From: Bacillota bacterium
GTDB taxonomy: Bacteria > Bacillota > Bacilli > Bacillales_B > DSM-18226
Reading direction: 5' to 3'
Length of the DNA: 5,043 nt
Assembly: GCA_021821235.1 (NCBI GenBank)
Contig: JAKACS010000316.1
Span: forward strand, 1 to 5,043
The number at the start of each line of letters is the position of its first letter. Positions within the stretch are counted from its first letter, which is position 1. The notes below the pieces were generated by a model, which saw only the letters and a program-made list of their open reading frames with translations, was not told where the DNA came from and ran no database searches. The position numbers and the translations under genes were made by a program. Shown here piece after piece: positions 1 to 5,043 of the stretch.

Positions 1-1146
1 ACCAGAAAGGGATGGCAGCTTTTTTATAATCGTTTTTAAAAGTGTTGATTTGCCAATTCCGTTTGGGCCAACTAAGGCAATGCTATCGCCGCGGTTTACT
101 TGGAAAGAGAGATTTCCGGCAATTTTTTCATCGTAACCAATTGTCAGGTTTTCTATCTTTAGCACATCATTGCCACTTTGCCGTTCAATCTCGAACGAGA
201 AGGAAGCGGATTTTTCATCCCCTAAAGGTCGATCAATAATTTCCATTTTATCCAATTTTTTACGTCTGCTTTGTGCCCGTTTGGTTGTAGACGCCCTTGT
301 CAAATTGCGCTGAATAAAATCTTGCAAATCGGCAATTTCCTGTTGCTGCTTTTCATATAGTTTCATTTCCCGTTCGTAATTAGCAGCCTTTTGCTCCAAA
401 TAGGAACTGTAATTTCCCGTGAACTTTCGTATGTGTCGACGGGAAACTTCATAAACGGTATTGACGACTTTATCAAGAAAATAGCGGTCATGGGAAACAA
501 TCAAAATGGCGCCATCATAGCTTTGCAAATATTGCTCGAGCCAGGAGAGGGTTTCAATGTCTAAATGGTTTGTCGGCTCGTCCAATATTAAAATATCCGG
601 CTTTGTGAGAAGCAGTTTTCCCAATGCCAGTCGGGTTTTTTGGCCACCGCTTAAGCTGGAAATCAGCAAGGAATCATTGTGAAAATTCAGCCCGTGCAGC
701 ACCGAACGGATATCGGCTTCGTACTGATAGCCGCCAAGCTCCTTAAAATTGATTTGCAACTGGTCATATTCTTTGAGAATTCTTTCATAGCGCTCTTGAT
801 TTTCATGGACGGCTGGATCGGCCATGCTTTCCTCTAAATTTCTCAAAGATTTTTCCATCGCTTGCAGGTCAGAAAACACCGTCAGCATTTCTTCCCCTAT
901 CGATAAATTGGATTCCAAACCAGTATTTTGCGCCAAATAGCCGATTGTTACATCTTTCGGCTTGATCAATTCACCGCTGTCATGTGAGAGTTGCCCGGCA
1001 ATCATTTTTAATAAGGTGGATTTTCCAGCGCCATTGCGGCCCACTAATGCAACGCGGTCACGAGTTTGTAATTCCAGTTTTATATTCGATAAAATAAGGT
1101 CAGCCCCATAGTATTTTGAAAGTTGATTGACTTGTAGCAGTATCAT
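1..1146 (-). CDS. ydiF: ABC-F family ATP-binding protein YdiF (partial, C-terminal part outside window)
   Basis: Soluble ABC ATPase with two nucleotide-binding domains and no membrane segments. ABC-F proteins act on the ribosome in translation; the exact role of YdiF is not settled by sequence. Reverse-strand translation gives 382 uninterrupted residues. First domain: Walker A GRNGAGKST (36-44), signature LSGGQ (165-169), Walker B ILILDEPTNHLD (185-196) with catalytic Glu190, and H-switch His219 in SHDRYFL. A charged Lys/Glu/Gln/Arg-rich linker of about residues 250-310 (two helices expected) separates it from the second domain, whose Walker A GPNGIGKST is at 360-368. The reading frame then leaves the window, so roughly 260 residues are missing if it has the usual length near 640. 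The ATG is preceded by SD GAGGTG (1153-1158) at 6 nt. It is divergent from moaC, as I recall for B. subtilis ydiF. The ABC-F assignment is very secure; the YdiF orthology rests on remembered similarity plus gene order. Confidence 0.95.
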   Translation of the reverse strand, partial: MILLQVNQLSKYYGADLILSNIKLELQTRDRVALVGRNGAGKSTLLKMIAGQLSHDSGELIKPKDVTIGYLAQNTGLESNLSIGEEMLTVFSDLQAMEKSLRNLEESMADPAVHENQERYERILKEYDQLQINFKELGGYQYEADIRSVLHGLNFHNDSLLISSLSGGQKTRLALGKLLLTKPDILILDEPTNHLDIETLSWLEQYLQSYDGAILIVSHDRYFLDKVVNTVYEVSRRHIRKFTGNYSSYLEQKAANYEREMKLYEKQQQEIADLQDFIQRNLTRASTTKRAQSRRKKLDKMEIIDRPLGDEKSASFSFEIERQSGNDVLKIENLTIGYDEKIAGNLSFQVNRGDSIALVGPNGIGKSTLLKTIIKKLPSLSG

Positions 1147-1171
1147 TTTTTTCACCTCAATTACTAAAATT

Positions 1172-1200
1172 AGTGTACCGTATTCCTTGATTGTCAGCAA
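1172..1200 (-). promoter_or_regulatory. weak candidate sigma-A promoter for ydiF
   Basis: On the minus strand TTGCTG (1195-1200) and TACACT (1172-1177) are 17 bp apart, upstream of the ydiF ribosome site. Only 3 of 6 bases match the -35 consensus and 4 of 6 the -10 consensus, so this is the best candidate I see rather than a firm call. A small inverted repeat, ACTAA-AA-TTAGT (1163-1174), overlaps the downstream edge of the -10. Confidence 0.3.
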
Positions 1201-1292
1201 TAAAGTGAGTGGGATTTTACTGCACGTGATTGCGGGATATAGTTGGTGGAATCGTTTTTTAATGATACAAAAACCGATTAATTTACGATTAT

Positions 1293-1310
1293 TCGTGCAA
1301 AGTTTCACAC
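1293..1310. promoter_or_regulatory. possible degenerate Rex operator upstream of moaC-rex
   Basis: TCGTGCAAAGTTTCACAC matches 11 of the 14 defined positions of the recalled Rex consensus TTGTGAA-N4-TTCACAA. The right half keeps TTCACA intact and the left half keeps GTG. Its core is an imperfect palindrome, GTGcAA-AG-TTtCAC. It covers the candidate -35 of the moaC-rex promoter, a sensible place for a repressor. The second gene of the operon encodes Rex, so autoregulation is the natural reading, but a 14-position match of this quality is not proof. A competing dyad, TTTCAC-N7-GTGAAA (1303-1321), shares the right half. Confidence 0.35.
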
Positions 1311-1334
1311 ATACAGTGAAAAATAGTGTATGAT
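1304..1334 (+). promoter_or_regulatory. candidate sigma-A promoter for moaC-rex
   Basis: A good -10, TATGAT (1329-1334), lies 20 nt before the moaC start. The best -35 is TTCACA (1304-1309), with a 19-bp spacer that is longer than ideal. TG at 1327-1328 sits just next to the -10, one base off the classical extended -10 position. A start point from this -10 would be close to or inside the SD GGAGGA (1341-1346), giving a very short leader, so a transcript starting further upstream cannot be excluded. Confidence 0.4.
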
Positions 1335-1354
1335 TTAAATGGAGGAATGTAATA

Positions 1355-1849
1355 ATGGCAGAATTTACGCATTTCAATGAAGAAGGCAGGGCAAAAATGG
1401 TGGACGTTAGTGACAAGCCTGAAACAACGAGGACAGCACTAGCTCACTCCAGCATTACCGTAAGCGAAGAAATATATCAAAAAATTACGAATAACGAGAT
1501 GAAAAAGGGCGATGTGTTAGCCGTTGCTCAAATTGCGGCGATCATGGCTGCAAAGAAGACGTGGGAGATCATTCCAATGTGTCACCCGATTGCCCTAACC
1601 GGCATCAATGTTTCTTTTTCTTGGGAAAAAGATCAACCGGATCAATATACATTAAAAATAAAGGCATCGGTTAAAACGAAAGGGAATACAGGTGTAGAAA
1701 TGGAAGCGCTAACAGCCGCCTCAGCTTGTGCGTTGACCGTATACGACATGTGCAAAGCAGTTGATAAAGGGATGATCATTGGTCCAACCTTTCTTGTTGA
1801 AAAAACTGGCGGCAAGAATGGTGATTTTAAACGAACCGAACATAGTTAA
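1355..1849 (+). CDS. moaC: MoaC, cyclic pyranopterin monophosphate synthase
   Basis: Molybdenum cofactor synthesis enzyme. It converts 3',8-cyclo-7,8-dihydro-GTP, made by the radical-SAM enzyme MoaA, into cyclic pyranopterin monophosphate; members of the family are cytosolic hexamers. The 164 residues are full length for the family (about 160). Family blocks present are [13 protein letters not shown] from residue 51, IPMCHP (73-78), [11 protein letters not shown] (113-123), [11 protein letters not shown] (130-140) and [10 protein letters not shown] (149-158). By alignment to recalled E. coli MoaC the active-site residues Lys51, His77, Glu115, Asp131 and Lys134 are all kept. The ATG follows SD GGAGGA at 8 nt. 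An ATG inside that ribosome site (1347) runs straight into stops, so this start is the only sensible one. It is the first gene of a probable operon with rex, 24 nt downstream. No other molybdenum cofactor gene is in the window. Confidence 0.96.
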   Translation: MAEFTHFNEEGRAKMVDVSDKPETTRTALAHSSITVSEEIYQKITNNEMKKGDVLAVAQIAAIMAAKKTWEIIPMCHPIALTGINVSFSWEKDQPDQYTLKIKASVKTKGNTGVEMEALTAASACALTVYDMCKAVDKGMIIGPTFLVEKTGGKNGDFKRTEHS

Positions 1850-1873
1850 AATCGATGGGGGTGTGAGAGTCTT

Positions 1874-2530
1874 ATGAACAATGAAACAATGAAAATCCCG
1901 CAAGCGACAGCAAAGCGGCTGCCGCTGTATTACCGTTTTTTAAATCATCTTCATTCTTCAGGGAAACAAAGAGTTTCTTCAGCGGAATTAAGTGAAGCCG
2001 TGAAAGTTGATTCGGCCACAATTCGCCGTGACTTTTCCTATTTTGGGGCATTAGGGAAAAAAGGCTATGGCTACAATGTGAACTATTTGCTATCCTTTTT
2101 TCGAAAAACGCTTGATCAAGATGAATTGACGAAAGTAGCTTTAATCGGAGTCGGGAATCTGGGCACCGCTTTTTTAAATTATAATTTTTTAAAAAATAAT
2201 AATACGAAAATTGAGTATGCCTTCGATGTCGATCCGAATAAAATTGGGACGAAGATTGGCGATGTTCCGGTCTTTCCGATGGATGAGTTGGAGGAACAAC
2301 TAAAGACAGAGGATATCCAGGTGGCCATTTTAACGGTTCCAGCACCAGTGGCGCAAACGATAACTGATAAATTGGTCAAAGCCAATATTAAAGGAATTTT
2401 AAATTTCACGCCAGCAAGATTAACTGTTCCTCCGTCGATCCGGATTCATCATATCGACTTGGCGGTTGAATTGCAGTCGCTTGTCTACTTTTTAAAGCAT
2501 TATCCGACGGAAGAACTGGAGGAAGAGTAA
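1874..2530 (+). CDS. rex: Rex, redox-sensing transcriptional repressor
   Basis: Dimeric DNA-binding protein that senses the NADH/NAD+ ratio. It represses fermentation and respiration genes and releases DNA when NADH binds. The 218 residues are full length (about 210-215). Residues 1-80 form the winged helix, with the recognition segment [14 protein letters not shown] (45-58) and the wing GKKGYGYN (61-68). The Rossmann domain follows, with GVGNLG (92-97) and acidic Asp118 at the end of the second strand, typical of NAD(H) choice. VILTVP-like AILTVP (151-156) and NFTPARL (177-183) are standard. The C-terminal helix from about 196 is expected to swap between subunits. Arg21, Tyr103 and Asp195 align with the Thermus Rex Arg16/Tyr98/Asp188 switch residues, suggesting intact redox switching. 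The start has a G-rich ribosome site, GGGGGTG (1857-1863), 10 nt upstream. It lies 24 nt after moaC and ends at a strong terminator. Confidence 0.97.
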   Translation: MNNETMKIPQATAKRLPLYYRFLNHLHSSGKQRVSSAELSEAVKVDSATIRRDFSYFGALGKKGYGYNVNYLLSFFRKTLDQDELTKVALIGVGNLGTAFLNYNFLKNNNTKIEYAFDVDPNKIGTKIGDVPVFPMDELEEQLKTEDIQVAILTVPAPVAQTITDKLVKANIKGILNFTPARLTVPPSIRIHHIDLAVELQSLVYFLKHYPTEELEEE

Positions 2531-2536
2531 AAAAAG

Positions 2537-2578
2537 AAAGGCCTACCTACCCTATTGGGCAGGAGGCCTTTTATTTTT
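2537..2578. terminator. bidirectional rho-independent terminator between rex and ydiK
   Basis: Arms AAAGGCCT (2537-2544) and AGGCCTTT (2564-2571) pair perfectly. Inside them CCT (2546-2548) pairs with AGG (2561-2563) and CCC (2550-2552) with GGG (2557-2559), closing a TATT loop; A2545 is a bulge and A2549/C2560 a mismatch. On the plus strand the stem runs into a T-rich tract (2569-2578), ending moaC-rex. On the minus strand the stem is followed by TTTCTTTTTTT (complement of 2529-2539), ending ydiL-ydiK. The ydiK stop codon (2552-2554) lies at the loop edge, so the ydiK 3' end forms half of the hairpin. Confidence 0.9.
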
Positions 2579-2755
2579 GGAAATGGAAAAGATAATGATT
2601 TTAAGTCCCGAACCAAGGTCAAATGTCGCAAGAATGACGAGCAGGTAGGCAAAAAAGCCCCAGCCATTTTGCTGGACATCCTGGATGGCGAAGTACGTAA
2701 ACAAGGCTCCTAACAACAAATAAACGAAACCAGAAAAGAACGGTGACTGTCTCAT
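2552..2755 (-). CDS. ydiK: YdiK-like small membrane protein (DUF4305 type)
   Basis: Small membrane protein of 67 residues with unknown function. Two hydrophobic stretches are clear: about residues 7-24 (from FSGFVYLLLGALF) and about 34-57 (FFAYLLVILATFDLG onward). A short polar turn, QDVQQNGWG (25-33), separates them, and a basic tail KNKRPP (60-65) follows. That charge layout suggests a two-pass hairpin with its tail in the cytoplasm. The start ATG overlaps the ydiL stop in an ATGA junction (2752-2755), and its ribosome site GGAGGA (2761-2766, 5 nt away) is encoded within the last codons of ydiL. This points to coupled translation and a shared role with the upstream protease. The identification as YdiK rests on position next to ydiL, size and topology; the family name is from memory. 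Confidence 0.82.
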   Translation of the reverse strand: MRQSPFFSGFVYLLLGALFTYFAIQDVQQNGWGFFAYLLVILATFDLGSGLKIIIFSISKNKRPPAQ

Positions 2756-3474
2756 AAAAATCCTCCGATAAAATTTTGCACAAGTCCGGCATCTTGAATC
2801 AATTTTTCAATATCATTCCGGTAGGCTGATTGAAGCACGACCACAAGTGTATTCATGGCGACATGGGCGAAGATGGGCACAAGGATATGCTTTGTCCGGA
2901 TATAAAGATAGGCAAAGGTAAAGCCCATGGATGAATACAGCAGGACATGCTGCGGCTCCATATGTGCGAGCGCAAAGATAACAGAACTTGCGAGCGCGGA
3001 GACGAAGAAGTTAAATTGTTTATACAGAGTTCCAAACAGGATTTTTCGAAAAACGATTTCTTCAAGAATCGGCCCGAAGATCGAGCTGACGAGTATCGTT
3101 AATGGTAAGGTGTCAATGATTTTTAAAATTTGCTGTGTATTTTCAGACCCCATCGGCACGCCGATCAGCCGCTCAATGTTCGCTGCCAGCGATTGAGCGA
3201 AAAGTGCAAGAAAAATGCCAAAAATGGACCAGATGACCGAGGCGCTAAGCGAGCTTCCCGAACGGTTATCACGCGTGCTGCGCATTTCTTTTCGCAAAAT
3301 AAACAAGGTGATGGCAAGACCGATACTAAAACTAATAATCAGCCAATAAGGAACAGCTAGCCTTTGATTTTGACCAAGCTGCTTAAGAATAAATGCGGTA
3401 AGCGGGATGCCGGCGAAACTGGAAAATTGCATGGCAATGTATACAATTAAGATTGTCCAATAGTCTCTTTTCAA
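2752..3474 (-). CDS. ydiL: YdiL, CPBP-family intramembrane metalloprotease
   Basis: Polytopic membrane protein of the CPBP (CAAX protease/bacteriocin-processing, Abi) family, expected to cut within or near the membrane; its substrate is unknown. From the TTG start it has 240 residues, near the B. subtilis length I recall. All three family motifs are intact: EEIVFR (138-143; Glu138, Glu139, Arg143), FALAH (167-171; Phe167, His171) and HVAMN (204-208; His204, Asn208). About seven hydrophobic segments are visible, near 6-30, 43-60, 79-100, 123-137, 155-170, 175-192 and 197-215. I chose TTG at 3474 because SD AAGGAG (3484-3489) lies 9 nt before it and the product then opens MKRDYWTILIVYI, like family members. 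The in-frame ATG at 3516 would add 14 polar residues, has a poor ribosome site and lies inside the likely -10. It is the first gene of the ydiL-ydiK pair. Confidence 0.9.
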   Translation of the reverse strand: MKRDYWTILIVYIAMQFSSFAGIPLTAFILKQLGQNQRLAVPYWLIISFSIGLAITLFILRKEMRSTRDNRSGSSLSASVIWSIFGIFLALFAQSLAANIERLIGVPMGSENTQQILKIIDTLPLTILVSSIFGPILEEIVFRKILFGTLYKQFNFFVSALASSVIFALAHMEPQHVLLYSSMGFTFAYLYIRTKHILVPIFAHVAMNTLVVVLQSAYRNDIEKLIQDAGLVQNFIGGFL

Positions 3475-3483
3475 AATGCGAGT

Positions 3484-3489
3484 CTCCTT
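3484..3489 (-). promoter_or_regulatory. ribosome binding site deciding the ydiL TTG start
   Basis: On the minus strand AAGGAG sits 9 nt before TTG (3474-3472). The alternative upstream ATG at 3516 has only a weak AAGAG-like sequence before it. If translation began at 3516, this strong ribosome site would lie uselessly inside the coding region. Confidence 0.75.
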
Positions 3490-3514
3490 CAAAGATATTT
3501 CTGCGCTATAAACC

Positions 3515-3544
3515 ATTCTACTCTTTTACTAGCCGTTCTTTCAA
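3515..3544 (-). promoter_or_regulatory. sigma-A promoter for ydiL-ydiK
   Basis: On the minus strand TTGAAA (3539-3544) and TAGAAT (3515-3520) are separated by 18 bp; each matches 5 of 6 consensus bases. The start point would fall near 3508, giving a leader of about 35 nt before the TTG start at 3474. The -10 overlaps the in-frame ATG at 3516, so a transcript from here could not use that ATG. Confidence 0.6.
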
Positions 3545-3637
3545 ATAGAAGCGTTTTCGCGAAAAAGGTTGGTATAAAATCGGTTGACGATCAGCATACT
3601 TTTAAAGGTGTTTGTATTGGCAAATAAAGCAATTTTT

Positions 3638-3673
3638 TTGCAAAAAATTTTGGCTTCATACTTGCAAAAAATT
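3638..3673 (+). repeat. 12-bp direct repeat TTGCAAAAAATT upstream of groES
   Basis: TTGCAAAAAATT occurs exactly at 3638-3649 and again at 3662-3673, 24 bp start to start. The second copy contains the groES -35. The first copy also lies within a 14-bp A/T palindrome, TTTTTTGCAAAAAA (3634-3647). It may act as an upstream A/T-rich promoter element or be left over from a small duplication. Confidence 0.6.
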
Positions 3674-3690
3674 ATTCGATTCATTATTAT
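3662..3690 (+). promoter_or_regulatory. sigma-A promoter for groES-groEL
   Basis: TTGCAA (3662-3667) and TATTAT (3685-3690) are 17 bp apart, with CIRCE beginning 10 bp after the -10. This is the same arrangement I recall for the B. subtilis groE promoter. A perfect TATAAT overlaps at 3688-3693, but its distance from the -35 is 20 bp, so TATTAT is preferred. Transcription should start near 3697, placing the whole CIRCE in the leader RNA. Confidence 0.8.
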
Positions 3691-3700
3691 AATAATTGTG

Positions 3701-3727
3701 TTAGCACTCAAGTGAAGTGAGTGCTAA
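3701..3727. promoter_or_regulatory. CIRCE operator (HrcA binding site)
   Basis: Perfect inverted repeat: TTAGCACTC (3701-3709), a 9-bp spacer AAGTGAAGT (3710-3718), and GAGTGCTAA (3719-3727). Both arms equal the canonical CIRCE without mismatch. The repressor HrcA, assisted by GroE, binds this element and blocks groESL transcription until heat or misfolded protein ties up the chaperonin. hrcA itself is not in the window; in Bacillaceae it normally heads the dnaK operon. Confidence 0.98.
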
Positions 3728-3752
3728 TAATGACTGAATAACATATCAATTT

Positions 3753-3760
3753 GAGGAGGT
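3753..3760 (+). promoter_or_regulatory. ribosome binding site deciding the groES TTG start
   Basis: GAGGAGGT lies 8 nt before TTG at 3769. The groEL start uses the same GAGGAGGT with the same 8-nt spacing (4091-4098). Starting groES at the in-frame TTG at 3751 would place this site inside the coding region and add six residues absent from the family. Confidence 0.85.
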
Positions 3761-3768
3761 TGTTTGAA

Positions 3769-4056
3769 TTGTTAAGACCACTAGGTGATCGCATTGTGAT
3801 CGAGCTTGTTGAATCAGAAGAAAAAACTGCAAGCGGTATCGTATTACCGGACTCAGCTAAAGAAAAGCCTCAGGAAGGAAAGGTTGTTGCCGTTGGTACG
3901 GGTCGCGTCCTTGATAATGGAGAGCGCGTTGCCCTTGAAGTTTCTGTAGGCGATCGCATTATCTTCTCAAAATACTCTGGTACTGAAGTGAAATACCAAG
4001 GTACTGAATACTTAATTTTACGCGAAAACGACATTCTTGCTGTTGTAGGCGAGTAA
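3769..4056 (+). CDS. groES: GroES, co-chaperonin (Hsp10)
   Basis: Heptameric cap of the GroEL folding chamber in the cytosol. From the TTG start it has 95 residues and opens [15 protein letters not shown], the normal family N-terminus. The mobile loop lies at about 16-33, with the GroEL-contacting hydrophobic triplet Ile24-Val25-Leu26 in [17 protein letters not shown] (37-47), [16 protein letters not shown] (60-75), [12 protein letters not shown] (81-92) and the C-terminal Gly-Glu complete the beta-barrel core. The start follows from the GAGGAGGT ribosome site at 8 nt and from homology; the longer frame from 3751 is not credible. It is the first gene of the CIRCE-controlled operon, with groEL 50 nt downstream. 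Confidence 0.97.
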   Translation: MLRPLGDRIVIELVESEEKTASGIVLPDSAKEKPQEGKVVAVGTGRVLDNGERVALEVSVGDRIIFSKYSGTEVKYQGTEYLILRENDILAVVGE

Positions 4057-4106
4057 TCTAATTCGAACATTTATACTTAGTAAATCTTTTGAGGAGGTTC
4101 TTGTAA

Positions 4107-5043
<937 letters not shown>

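Noticed and set aside
670..690. TTGTGAA half-site resembling a Rex box inside ydiF
   Set aside because: Only one half-site is present; the second half does not match, and it lies within coding sequence far from any start.
1..1146. Possible frameshift or antibiotic-resistance type ABC-F
   Set aside because: The frame is open for all 382 codons with both Walker A motifs correct. Sequence and context fit the housekeeping YdiF group, and nothing points to a resistance-type protein.
1127..1333. Open frame of 68 codons on the plus strand between ydiF and moaC
   Set aside because: It overlaps the ydiF start, lacks a ribosome site, runs through the moaC promoter and the operator-like dyads, and its product resembles no family I know.
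1147..1354. Possible molybdenum cofactor riboswitch upstream of moaC
   Set aside because: I see no multi-stem aptamer-like fold, and the likely promoter -10 lies only 20 nt before the start codon, leaving no room for a structured leader.
1872..2345. Antisense frame of 157 codons opposite rex
   Set aside because: It lies wholly opposite a well-conserved gene, has no promoter or ribosome site that I can see, and its composition looks like a reverse-strand shadow.
2927..3360. Plus-strand frames opposite ydiL
   Set aside because: They are shadows of a gene with intact catalytic motifs; no ribosome site or plausible domain.

Overview
The window reads as chromosomal core DNA of a moderately AT-rich Gram-positive of the Bacillaceae (Bacillus/Geobacillus-like). 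Signs of this are strong GGAGG-type Shine-Dalgarno sites, TTG start codons, sigma-A style promoters, a perfect CIRCE operator, and proteins very close to what I remember of B. subtilis YdiF, YdiG (MoaC), YdiH (Rex), YdiK, YdiL, GroES and GroEL. The gene order also matches the B. subtilis ydiF-to-groEL neighbourhood, with one visible difference: no tatA/tatC-type pair lies between rex and ydiK. The species cannot be named from the sequence alone.

Layout: (1) bases 1-1146, minus strand: the first 382 codons of an ABC-F ATPase (YdiF), running off the left edge. (2) 1147-1354: a divergent intergenic region with a weak promoter for ydiF, a promoter for moaC, and a dyad-rich segment resembling a degenerate Rex box. 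(3) 1355-2530, plus strand: moaC and rex, 24 nt apart, a likely two-gene operon. (4) 2537-2578: a stem-loop terminator with a T-run on both sides, shared with the convergent pair; the ydiK stop codon lies inside the hairpin. (5) 2552-3474, minus strand: ydiL (CPBP-family intramembrane protease) followed by ydiK (small membrane protein), joined by an ATGA overlap. (6) 3475-3768: a divergent control region holding the ydiL promoter, a 12-bp direct repeat, the groES promoter and the CIRCE operator. (7) 3769 to the right edge, plus strand: groES and the first 312 codons of groEL.

Functionally these are mostly independent core units: ribosome-associated ABC-F, molybdenum cofactor synthesis step one (MoaC), NADH-sensing repression (Rex), an uncharacterised membrane protease pair, and the HrcA/CIRCE-controlled GroE chaperonin. 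I see no mobile element, CRISPR array, tRNA, rRNA or unknown multi-gene system. The points most worth a second look are the possible Rex autoregulatory site, the missing tat pair, the stop codon inside a bidirectional terminator, and two gene starts (ydiL, groES) that a longest-ORF rule would misplace.
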